From the NCBI GenBank assembly GCA_028554795.2, contig CM068827.1:77826677-77890676 (forward strand): 64,000 nucleotides of DNA, written 5' to 3'. Within the stretch, counting starts at the first letter, position 1. Each line of letters starts with the position of its first letter. Of the stretch, positions 47,190-58,853 are shown one piece after another. Under the pieces are notes generated by a model that saw nothing but the letters and a program-made list of their open reading frames with translations, searched no databases and was not told where the DNA came from. The stretch is from Sinohyriopsis cumingii (taxonomy: Eukaryota; Mollusca; Bivalvia; Unionida; Unionidae). The position numbers and the translations under genes were made by a program.

Positions 47190-47560
47190 TTTAATATTTT
47201 AAACAGATTCCAGATCATAAGTGTTGTGCCAGACCGACTGAGGGAACTTTTCATACAGATGTTACAGCTTCACTCCAGCCTTGTTTTTAATGTATTGGAG
47301 ATAGGTTTAAGGCAGTGTGATGGTTATCATCCAACCCCCAACGCAGGAATACCAGAATGGTGTGTGGAAAATGTAGCGAGATGTCCACAGACCTGGAATA
47401 TGTGTTGTGAGAGACTGCTTTGCATATCACTTTTGCCGGTAATGAATATATTAAGTTTTGTTTAGAATGCGTACTGTCTCTTAATGCATTTGTAATAAGA
47501 TAAACGTGTGGGATTTCGGATTTACAACAGAACACTTGATGGTGACACAAATTCAATGTT
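47190..47560 (+). pseudogene. P2X7-type C-terminal (ballast-like) domain fragment
   Basis: The 92-codon frame includes 'VVPDRLRELFIQMLQLHSSL' and then 'VFNVLEI', 'GYHPTPNAGIPEWC', and later 'NMCCERLLCIS'. The P2X7 cytoplasmic domain has the pattern P-x-W-C-x-C-G-x-C ... CC ... CI/T (family knowledge). Here the middle is out of frame: between 'PEWC' and 'NMCC' the frame gives 'VENVARCPQTW', while the next frame gives 'CGKCSEMSTDLE', exactly the expected zinc-cysteine segment. Two compensating small deletions explain this. Downstream text 'DFGFTTEHL' may be a relic of the following part. A possible donor 'gtaatg' is at 47438. Repeat R2 begins at 47561 and ends the homology. Confidence 0.5.
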
Positions 47561-48448
47561 TAATGATAAATGACTTGAATGAGAAAATAATTACGATTAA
47601 TGCGTGCGTATATTATATCCAAATATTGGATCAATTAACCTCATCCGCACTAACTAAATAATAAAAAGACAAATAAATAACTTTACACAGTGCAAGCACT
47701 AGGGGTGAATGATCAACAGTGATTTCACAACGAAAGAACAATGTGTTTTACTCAAATAGTAAAAACTGTGGTATTTTACTCAAATAGTAAATATGTATTC
47801 ACTCAGATAGTGAAAAATGATGAAAACAAAGGGACAGATGTACAAAATATCTTTACAGTCTAAAAATATACTAGCTATTACAAAACCCAAAGACTAACCC
47901 ACAGCTAAAAGATTACATGTATGGAGTTACACACTCCGTCACAAGCACACTTGGCTAACCGTCACACTGGTCAGTCAAGCAGTTAGTATTCCAGGTTGGT
48001 CAGTCAAGCAATCAGCGCCCACCAATCGCGGTCAGCAACGCCCGATCACCTGTTACTCGACCAGCAACACTTTACTCAGCTTTACGGCTGCTATGGTTCA
48101 GCTTCACAGCTGCTACGGTCAATTCCCAAGGTTAGCTCTACAGCTTGTACCACGACGACCCCGATCACACCGATAACTCTGATCACTCTGGTCACTCTGG
48201 TCAGCTATACAGCTGTGAATCCGATCATTCAGCTCAAAGTACATCTAACACTGTACAATGCATGACACGGGCATATACGATAAAACGTAATGACGTTATA
48301 TACGGTAAGTTACACAGATTACATTATCGGCACAATAATTACAAAATACACAAGTAAACCTAACCGTGCCGACATGAATCCTATGGTACTAAACGCTTCT
48401 TAAAAATGCAACATTTATGTTGCTACTATAAATCTCATGCTAAGTCAA
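47561..48448. repeat. Interspersed repeat R2, copy 1
   Basis: It matches 61113-61986 from 'ataaatga.ttgaatgagaaaataatt' to 'aatctc.tgctaagtca', with high similarity and small indels. Inside is a GC-richer block with short internal repeats ('cagctttacggctgctatgg', 'cagcttcacagctgctacgg', 'cactctggtcactctggtca'). A plus-strand open frame (47996-48265) is matched by 61457-61765, but the frames are not maintained at their ends and the products are low-complexity Thr/Ser/Ile text. No transposase is visible. Confidence 0.85.
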
Positions 48449-48699
48449 AATTGCTGTCTGCTAACCATCCAAAGGAAAATAACTCCCCAGACATCCGGTA
48501 GGAAAATGAGCTAAGATTTTCTTTAGAATTAGAAAGTAGCCATGTGATTCGTGTGACGCTTACAGGGCCACATCATGCCAAAATGTGTCTCAAGACTGTA
48601 TATTATAAGATGATTAAAAGTGTATTGTGCAGTACATGAAGTGTATTTTTAAAAAAAAGTATTTAAGAAATCATATATGCACGAGACAAAAATTACAGT
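48449..48699. other. Unassigned sequence
   Basis: Nothing is recognised between R2 copy 1 and SINE-A. Confidence 0.5.
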
Positions 48700-48955
48700 C
48701 TGGGGCCCCGAGTGGCCGTATGGTCTAAAGCGCTCATCGCTCCGTATCAATGCCGTCTCACCTCTGTCTGTGTGGGTTCGAATCTCAGGCTCGGCTAACA
48801 TGGGTACGTGAGACAGCTTGTCAGTAGCTTCTCGTGGGTCGCTGGTTCTTCACGGAGTTTTCCAGGGTTCTTCCTCCACCAGTTATACTGATCGCCATGT
48901 AAAGCCTATCTTGTGCTGAAAAATGGCGTTAAACCTTGCAACAACAACAACAACA
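48700..48955 (+). mobile_element. SINE-A, full-length copy, plus strand
   Basis: Head 'ggggccccgagtggccgtat' (one change in the A box), B box 'gggttcgaatctc', body 'cttctcgtgggtcgctggttc', 'tccagggttcttcctccacc', 'aaagcctatcttgtgctgaaaaatgg', and a (CAA)n tail. It is slightly more diverged than the copies at 35628 and 57172. Confidence 0.92.
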
Positions 48956-50035
48956 ATTACATTCTCATTAAAATGGTCTTTCAGAAGTATAAAAAATACA
49001 ATCATCAGCCCCTTAAGTAGGTAATTGCATGTTGGTTGTAATGCCAGATCACAATATCATGATACTATTTTGTTATTAATGTGAACAAAAAGCAGTCATT
49101 CCACGGAAAAACGTTTGTTCTTTTAAACTTGAGGAAAGAATCGAAAACACAATACGCTTTATTTTTCATAGACATATTTAATTTATGTTGTCAAACGTTC
49201 AGGGTGCAGCCTCCCTCAGTATTAAATGGCAGTTTTGTTGACTGTAATAACCCGATATTAAAATATTTATAGTTGAAACATCTTACTAAACACTTAGCTT
49301 GTCAACGTTTTTTTACAATAAATTTGACTGCATAAGTAAAAATGGCAGACTAAAACTATTACGATATTCATGACGTCCGATACGGTATTTCCTGTCATAC
49401 TAACCAGTTTCTTAATGCACTCAAGGGCTCTAATTAGTTTGATTTTAAATTAAAAATTGCTTGATTTCATCTTTCAAGGGCTAGAAACATCTGGAGTTGG
49501 AAAACAATTTTTGTGTCAGAAGTCATGTATCATCATTCACGGGTTTAGTGTATATTTTACCTTACGATCATGTATGTTTTTTGCAATAACCTGTTTTTCT
49601 TTATTAACCTACATCCCAAGGAGATTAGTTGTCTGTTTTCGTAACCTTTTTCATGTCTCTTTCATTTTGTTCAAAGTTTTCGTTGTGTATTAATGCATAT
49701 AACTTTCTCTTTCATAAAGTTCGCGTTTCGTGTGCATATTCTTACTTAGCCAGCACACAATCTTCTATTGCATGTCACCATGTCTACATTTTGTAACTTA
49801 CTAAAAATCTTTCATATGCATTTCATTCATGGTCATCACTCTCCTGAAATGAGCACTTTGACTGAACGGAACTCCCTAGGTGAACTAGCTGATGCTCAGA
49901 CGCAGAACTAACTGATTAAATTAATCTTTCTTACTTTATTTACAACTTTATATTTCAAAACTTAGGTTTCGTATTAAGCATTCAATCATTGACAGCTTGG
50001 TACATCATACTAATAATTTTGGTTTGGTGTGGTGC
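48956..50035. other. Unassigned AT-rich sequence
   Basis: No gene, repeat pair or RNA gene is recognised. Confidence 0.5.
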
Positions 50036-50196
50036 TTGAGGGCAAAGTAACACAAATGGGTTATTTAATGACGAGTCAATTGTCTTGCTTGAAGACGCAC
50101 ATCGGTAGGTGACACAAGCTAGTCCAACGGTATAATTCGAACCCGCACCATTTCGTTAGTCTGTCGGGTACAATTACCACCGAGCCACATCTGCTC
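50036..50196 (-). mobile_element. tRNA-headed SINE (fourth family), minus strand
   Basis: The minus strand from about 50196 reads 'gatgtggctcggtggtaatt' (A-box-like), 'cgacagactaacgaaatggtg', and the B box 'gcgggttcgaatta'. It continues into 'ttggactagcttgtgtcacctaccg' and a body with 'gcaagacaattgactcg'. The head could also be read as a tRNA relic, but the attached body and absence of a clean cloverleaf favour a SINE. It is seen once in this window. Confidence 0.5.
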
Positions 50197-50199
50197 ACT

Positions 50200-50300
50200 T
50201 AAATAATAATAATAATAATAATAATAATAGTAATAATAATAACAATGAATATTATTATTATTATTATTATTATTAGTAGTAGTAGTAGTAGTAGTATTTA
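50200..50300. repeat. (AAT)n / (ATT)n mirrored trinucleotide repeat
   Basis: An (AAT)n run (about 50202-50245) is followed by an (ATT)n run (about 50250-50274) and a (TAG)n run (about 50274-50296). The first two are complementary and can form a hairpin. Confidence 0.92.
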
Positions 50301-51935
50301 TGTTGTTGTTGTATTATCAAAAGACAGCTTCGATAGCAACTACGAATATTACTACTGCCACTATCACTGTTACCACTAATAATATTCCTACAACTATTAC
50401 TGATTTTCAGCACGATGCCTAACTCGTTTTTCTCAGATCTAAGCAATTAGTTATCAACAAAGTAAGGACACTTTTAAATAAATACTATTGACATAATTTT
50501 TGAGTACTGAATATATTTTTAACCGAACGAGTTTGCGTACATGATGGTCTAAATATTATACATATCACCAGGATTCATTTCATGCAGGTATTTTAGTGAA
50601 AATCTACAGAATTATTATCTACATCGTTAGGAGATAAATATTACAATAATTAAATATTATATGTTGTGAGGAATGGTTTAATTAAAGTAACTTTTTCTTG
50701 AACACTGGGAAAACGAACGAACTTCTAGAACCAGATTGCAAACCTCCAATCAAAGTATTCTAGTACAGACTTTCAACTCACATCACTATAGTAACACAGC
50801 CATCTGCTGTAGCTGAAGCAGTGGTGTTTTGCAAAACTAACGGTTAAGTACAGGTCAAGTAGGTACTGAAGATAACATTTTCCTAGCCTAATGTTTTAAG
50901 CTTATTTAGATCCTACTGTTCCATATACTGATAAAATAAAGTTTGGTACTTAATTAAAAAGTACGTTTTAAAGTAATATTACGTATTCGCCATTTACGAG
51001 ACTTTAAATGAATAGATTTTAACTTTCAAAATTGTAAACACATTTTTAATGGAGTTGCATTAACCTAGTTGAAGTTTGTGGCAAATGAATAACTATATGA
51101 ATGTAATCTGACCAACTCCAGTTATTGTTACATCATAACCCGCTTTAATCCCCTTTAAACTATTTCGATGCAAGTTGCAGACATATTTTCATCGGTACAA
51201 AAAACTTATTTCAAATATGATTACGGCAGACATTATGGAAAGAGAAAGAAAAAAAATCGCTGCGTTTATTAAGTGCATAGAACAATCAACCTAGCACATA
51301 ACTGATTCAGCTTAACACTATCATACAGATTTTAGAGAAATTCCAAAAGGAATACACTTTCTTTGCCAGGTGGAGAACCTAAATAAAACTTCACAAGTTC
51401 AAAAGAATGTAAAATTACTATTCTTCTTGTTAGAACGATTTTATCACTGCGCATAAGCAATAATTATTTATATAAGCACATGTATGTGCTATGAAGAGGC
51501 ACACTATATGCATTAATAAGGGTTTTTATAATTAACGCCCAAATTAAGATTTTATCAAACTCACTATTTAATATTTCATTGAACATAGTTTAATATTCAC
51601 TAAACCATTATTAGACCTTTAACCCAACAAATACAAACGTTTACAAGACATCTATACTTGACGCTTACGCAAGTAATACAGTTTAAGTGCGAATCTTAGT
51701 ATTCATTAAATGTTTATTAAATCATAAATGTCAAATTTACAAACACTTACAAAAGATTCATATTCTTTAAACTTAATTTTTCATACAGCTTAAAAATGAT
51801 TTGGCATCTGCCTTATATTTATATCAAGGAAAAACTCTTATAAATATTTAAAACTATAGGCAACTATGTACTTATAATTAATATTAAATCCACAGATGTT
51901 ACTAACAAATGTTTGACTTTATCGTCATAGTCTAT
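50301..51935. other. Unassigned AT-rich sequence
   Basis: No coding domain or repeat is recognised on either strand. Confidence 0.5.
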
Positions 51936-51939
51936 TTGG

Positions 51940-52105
51940 CCCAAAGACAATTCGGCCCAACACTATTCGGCTCAAACTGGGCCGAAATTAAGACAATTCG
52001 GCCCAACTCGAAAGACAATTCGGCCCAACTCGAAAGACAATTCGGCCCAACTCGAAAGACAATTCGGCCCAACTCGAAAGACAATTCGGCCCAACTTAAC
52101 AATAG
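51940..52105 (-). repeat. 22-bp minisatellite
   Basis: The unit 'gacaattcggcccaactcga' plus two bases is repeated five times at a 22-bp period between about 51994 and 52100. Variant units lie before it ('cggcccaacactattcggctcaaactgggccga'). The reverse complement of about two units occurs at 34916-34970 in E2 copy 1, so this is a local expansion of part of that element. Confidence 0.9.
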
Positions 52106-54054
52106 TTGGAACAAGTTCTTTTTCTTCAAACAGCAATTAAATACTGGTGTAATACCTAACTCAAGAAACCAAAATACTTGGCACTATTAATAACTACATT
52201 TCTTTTCCAATAATGGTCCTAATGATGATAATGTAAAAACATGAACCAAGTCAGAAAAACGTGAGTCAGTTCACTATGTTGTAATACTTTAATGCTATTG
52301 TGAATGGAGTTTTGCATGCACAAAGATTGTCCAATTAATGAGTGAAGATTATTTGATGTTAAACTTTAAGATGTGAAATGATGTTTGACCTACGAGACTT
52401 TGGCATATTTGATGATGTCATTTTTATCTGTCACTGAAAACATCTACCACGTGTGAATTGCTTCTTCCATTCCTGAACGTATGCCATCCACCCTCCACTG
52501 TTTAGATCGCAATCTGCATATCTTTTATATGTGTACTCTGTGTTTATACTAAATGTGAGTATAAAACCATGTGGTTCTCGTAATTTAACGCTGTTGTCAT
52601 TAGTATTAATGAATTCGTCCAAGAATTCATCTAAAGACATCGACAGTTCTACAAGCCCTTGTACATCAACATTAAGTGGAAAGAAGTTCGCATGCTAGCA
52701 AATATTGTGCCATATTCATTTGCATGTTGGACCATGCGTGTGTCGTGCTGGAATTTCTCATGAATTGTTTAAGAAATGAATTATCTTACCTTCCTTGATT
52801 TCGGAATATCAAAGCCAGAAATATGATGTTAGTCCATAAATTAGTTCACTTTAACCATCCGGTGGAGGTTTGTTACCGAAACAGCGGAGATGCAGGATAG
52901 TGATGGAATCAATGTGCGAGGCCGAAAATCACATTTTTCTTGTCAGACTTTTGTTGAACAATAAGTTAGAATTAATGTTACTGTTCATTTTTTTTAAGTT
53001 CTTGGTTATTTAGAACTTGTTAATTTACTTTCATGTGCAAAGTAGTATGCATTTGATAGGGTCTATTTCTAACCATATTACGATTCATTGTATCATCAGT
53101 GTACGTTGTAATCTCGCTCGATTCTCATCGAAATTCACTTGTCCGTTTCATTCACTTCTATGTAATCATAGCTATGAATATATAAATAAGATTAAAAGTA
53201 AAAACGCACACCATGGACATTAAGATGACAACTAAATTCTGTCTAAATGTTATGTTCAGAGGGCTTTTTCCAGGCAGTTTGAACAGTTGAGTTGGTTACC
53301 GCCATAGCTAACCCTGAGAAGGACAAACATTGATTGGCTAACTAAGGTCATGTGACGTGAATGGGAGTCTATAAATATGAGTGTTGACAATGTACTGGCA
53401 GATAGCTCTCACGGCAGGAAAGTAAGAACATCCAAGTAGAAAAGAATTTCGGCCATGTATTCTAAAACCATCAATTATATATTTTTACATAACCGATACT
53501 AACTTTGGCACTTTGAAATCCCAAAACGGAATCAAAATTGTTGAGAAATTTTAAATAGACTTAGTACATGATTGCTACTGAATTTAAATGCTTTTTATAA
53601 AGCTCCTGCTATCTCCCACCACACTACTCAAGTACACTAGTACAATGTTTTTTTTCCAGTGAGATCACGCTACTATGTCGGAATGTGTTACAGTCAATCT
53701 AATAAATTTAGCTGTTAATATACGCATGAATTTAATAATATAATTAATTTCACCATAATATGGTGAATTTTAACGTTGTATTTTGGTATTTAGAGACACA
53801 AGACTGCTCTATTTTATCAGAAGTTGATATTGTTGTGACAACACTGTTGATGTAAAGTTACTATGCGATATTGAAGGCATGTTCTATGTCACCTTTATTG
53901 TTTATTAAAAGCATTTTTAAATCTTGAACTCTGGTCTTTTTATATATAACACACGGGGTGTTACACTATGTCACATATGTTTTAGGAATAGGCTTTTAGG
54001 AAAATAATAGCTTTAAACAAGCCAAACTATCTTGTTATTCTTTAAAAGAAAATA
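52106..54054. other. Unknown insert between two parts of E2 copy 2
   Basis: Homology to E2 copy 1 is seen at 51940-52105 and again from about 54055, but copy 1 has nothing corresponding to this 1.9 kb. It is either an insertion into copy 2 or a deletion in copy 1. No coding domain is recognised. It holds a promoter-like cluster at 53325-53430. A 'cttcc...tcctgaacgtatgcc' stretch near 52460-52640 is open on the minus strand for 69 codons without family resemblance. Confidence 0.45.
53325..53430 (+). promoter_or_regulatory. Promoter-like cluster: CCAAT, CRE-like site, TATA box
   Basis: An inverted CCAAT box ('gattggcta', ATTGG at 53333-53337), a CRE-like 'tgtgacgtga' (53351-53360) and a TATA box 'tataaata' (53370-53377) occur with ordinary polymerase II spacing. 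About 45 bp further is a possible splice donor 'aaagtaaga' (GT at 53422). This could be a gene promoter with a short non-coding first exon or the promoter of an LTR-type element. No coding exon is recognised downstream. Confidence 0.35.
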
Positions 54055-55757
54055 ATTAATCATACTTCGTAACGTACATATGTATGTGAGAAAACACAAA
54101 TTGACATACTAAATCGGTCTAGTTAAAATATTTATATATATTAATTTTTTTATGCTAACAAATATATGCATCTGCACAACGACATTCTCAATTTAAGTCT
54201 TCCGGTCAAATTATCAATATTGATTTATAAAACAATACTACGTAACAGGCAGCATTCAACAGAATGCATATACATGTTTCTAAGGGTAGTGTACATGAGA
54301 TATTACAACAAATGTATTTAAGTTTATACTTTAGGTTGTAACATTACTGCCTATAACACACAATTAATTACACATGAGAGAGAGAGAGTGGGAGAATAAT
54401 GTTGAACATTTTGTCAGGTTTTAGTTGCTGAAATATGAAGCTCTTACCAGTTAATTTTATTGCTTGTTTTTATTTTTCAAGTTATCGTTATGAATTAAAA
54501 GCTAGTCATTACTAGTCAATATTGTCAATCATATTTGCTCCATTATTCCATACATATAAGAAAGGAAATTATTTTGTGTTGAATTTGTTTCCCCCACCCC
54601 ACCCCACCGCATGGTACAATAAAATTGATAAACAAACAATTATTTGAAGAAAAAAAAATGAAAGAAACTAACCTAGCATAGTTATCATTTATTCCTTTTT
54701 TTCATCATGCGAAATATGCTGAAAAAATATATCCACTAACTCCGTATGTAGCGGATGCCGACCTGCGTATGCATCCTTACTGTAGTGTGTATGTCAGATA
54801 ACAAAATCGCAAAAGAGACAAAAATATCACCCGATTGCAAAAAGCCACCTGCCATTCACGCATGATAAGTTGCAATGTGCAACCTTACCAATATTATATT
54901 GTATCCGGGTTAACTATACAACGGTATCTCGCATAAAAACATCATTATTTTGAAATCCATTACTGTGAGTGCAAATGAACAATCTTTTCGCTAGCAGGGG
55001 TACAAAAGTGTTATTAAATCAAGTTATTGTTGTGCATACTAGTTGCCCTCCAAACATCAATTATGATTACATATGGTAAACAAATAGAAGCCCGGCTGAC
55101 GAATAAACAAAACTGGCAGCTAGCAATAAACTCCTTAATTAAAGTTACCGACAGGATATCAACTACAAAGTTATTTTATTACAAAGCAAACAAACCCTGG
55201 AAAGTGATTCTGGTATCTTTTAAGTGTGTCGATTTTTTTCTTATGAAGTCGGCCGATATAAGGATGCCAAATTTGGTTCCTTTGGATTCTTTTAAGTGTG
55301 CCGATTTTTTTTTTTTTATAAAGTCGGCCGACATAGGGAAGTCAGCGATGATTCCTTTTAACATGTATTAACGGGATTTTTCAAAATAAATTGAAACAAT
55401 GGAACAGTTTTGAAAGCGACACAATCTATCGATATAAGGCTAAACAGTAAATTAGTTTGCAGTATTATCATCTAAATGTTCATTATCCATAGTTTATAGT
55501 GTTTTATTTTCGACAACAAGAAGCATGCACTTCGTCTTGTGGGGATAAATGTATGTCATTCCTTCTGGCGTCCTCTGTAGGTGGAAAATCGTAGCTAAAG
55601 GGAAGTAACAGCGTTGTATACTTCTATTTCGAGTAATTAAATTATTATTTCTTCGTTACATTTGATAACTTTTTTGTGCGAGTATAACTACTTTTAATCA
55701 TATTATGCAAATTTGATGTAAAAAGAAAAATGTTGGAGTATGGCCGGTAACCTTTAA
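54055..55757. mobile_element. TTAA-flanked element E2, copy 2, inverted and partial
   Basis: In reverse orientation it matches 33014-34800 of copy 1. Shared phrases are 'aagtcggccgac', 'gtgtgccgatttttt', 'ctccgtatgtagcggatgccg', 'tgcgtatgcatccttac', 'cttcgtcttgt.gggataaatgta.gtcat', and 'aatcatacttcgtaacgtacata'. It ends at 'ggccggtaacctTTAA' (55754-55757), corresponding to copy 1's TTAA end. Differences are moderate, with some indels. The opposite end is lost beyond the 22-bp minisatellite. Confidence 0.7.
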
Positions 55758-56694
<937 letters not shown>

Positions 56695-57020
56695 GAGTGT
56701 GTGTGATTTGGATTTTTAACATAGCTTTAACATTATCTCAGCCATATCGCTATGATGTCTGCATTGTGGCAGTTTATAGTGGTGTCTATCACTGGGGCAT
56801 CATGCCGCAGACATGTAGCATGATGTCCCACCCAGTCATATTATCCTGACACCAGACCGACCAGTCCTAACATTAACCTCTTAATGCTAAGCGCCTAGCG
56901 AGACATATGTTAGTTCCATTTTTATCAGTCTTTGATATGACTCTCATCCGTGGTTTGAATCCGTGACCTCCCGCATCCAAAGCGGAAGCTCTAAGAACTA
57001 TGCCACTGGATCTGTCTTTC
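56695..57020 (-). mobile_element. SINE-B, near full-length copy, minus strand
   Basis: The minus strand begins at about 57020 with a tRNA-like head ('ccagtggcatagttcttagagc', A-box-like) and a B box 'ggattcaaacc'. The body includes 'gcttagcattaagagg', 'gtcggtctggtgtcagg', 'tgactgggtgggacatcatg', 'gcggcatgatgcccc' and 'aaactgccac'. It ends at 'aaaatccaaatcacac' and a (CA)n-like tail. It serves as the reference for the family's other copies (838, 19699 and the split pair 20139/23226). Confidence 0.88.
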
Positions 57021-57171
57021 TAGAAATGAGACAGCTATAGATCCTACGTTAACACTTAATAAGTTTCTACGGTATAAATCATTTTCAAACATGTAAACGC
57101 AGGGAGGAAATGAAAAACTAAATTATACTGAGTTATGAATTTCAGCACGTTTTATACATATGCAATAACAT
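57021..57171. other. Unassigned spacer
   Basis: Short sequence between SINE-B and SINE-A with no recognised feature. Confidence 0.5.
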
Positions 57172-57421
57172 TGGGGGCCTCGAGTGGCCGAGTGGTCTAA
57201 AGCGCTCTCCGTTACTGATCGCTGCCATCTCACTTATGTCTGAGCCGGTTCGAGTCTCGAATTCAGCCAATGTGGGTATGTGAGACAGCTTGCCAGTAGC
57301 TTCTCGTGGGTCGGTGGTTCTTTCCGGGTTTTCCCGGGTTGTTCCTCCACCATTAATACTGGCCGCCATGTATAGCCTATCGTGTGCTGAAAAATGCGTT
57401 CAACCCAACAAAACAACAACA
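57172..57421 (+). mobile_element. SINE-A, full-length copy, plus strand
   Basis: Head 'gggggcctcgagtggccgag', A box 'tggccgagtggtctaaagcg', B box 'ggttcgagtctc', body 'cttctcgtgggtcggtggttc', 'gttttcccgggttgttcc', 'agcctatcgtgtgctgaaaaatg', and a (CAA)n tail. It closely resembles the 35628 copy, with small deletions near the end. Confidence 0.92.
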
Positions 57422-58344
57422 ATGACATTGTTTCTATCCTTCTATAAAAGATTTTGAACTGCCAAAAGATACCACAACAAAGACAGTCAGATAACGAAAA
57501 CCTCGGTTCATCAAAGACAAATATCGTTTGTTTTGTGGTCTGATTTCTGAGCAAACGTTTGGTTGTACGAATCTCAGAAGGCATGATTATCAAACAAATT
57601 ATGATTGACCTAATTACACGAATGCTAATTTAATATGGTAGTATTGTATCATCACATTAAAGATATTTAAAGTTAAATTGCCATATGTAGTAAGGTTTGG
57701 AGGATTACATAGCATTGTTCTGGGTAATATGCGCACCACAAAACTATGGGTTGTGCACTTTTTTCAATTACACATCAATATAGAGGTGATCCAATTAAAT
57801 ACGTGAATGTTTGTTCGTTACTTGAGATACAGTTTGTATTAAGTCGAGTAGGAAACAATTGATATTTCCTTCTACCCAATGACAGTGTCTGGGGAACATG
57901 ATTGTCACGACTGTTAAATGACGTTTTTATTAAAGGAATCGTTTTAACGAGTCTTGAGAGATAATGTGTTTCTCTGTCGGATGACTGAAGGAAGAAAACG
58001 TTGTAGTAAAGACTCTTACTCTAGCTTGTATTGATCGGAAGCTATTTACATCATAAGCTATGGCACTAACAACTGGTGCAATCGGAGATATTATTAAGGA
58101 AACCTTGAACCAGTTGACATTTTGCATGGAATTGTAAGTTAGTGCTTTTGTAGTCTGGTTCCATGACTTTCCAGTCTTATTTTTCTCGATATAAAACTTG
58201 AATAGTTACTATAAAAAATTGTATTGGTTACGATTCTGGCTGTCCTATTTTTTAACATTTTTGATTTCCCCTTTCTCAAGTAATGTATAGTCTTAAATTG
58301 ACAAAGTTTGACAAGTTTTAAAATATGATACTGCCAAAACAATT
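57422..58344. other. Unassigned AT-rich sequence
   Basis: No coding domain, repeat pair or RNA gene is recognised. Confidence 0.5.
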
Positions 58345-58734
<390 letters not shown>

Positions 58735-58853
58735 TATATCAATATGTATGTATGTAATGTATATGTATGTATATCTATATACATGTATGTATTTATATGG
58801 AATCTATGTTGGGGTTTTGACCGAGACAATCCAGAATCTTAATGAGCAAAATA

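Noticed and set aside
50140..50196. A functional tRNA gene on the minus strand
   Set aside because: The B box is good, but the cloverleaf is incomplete and an attached body suggests a SINE.
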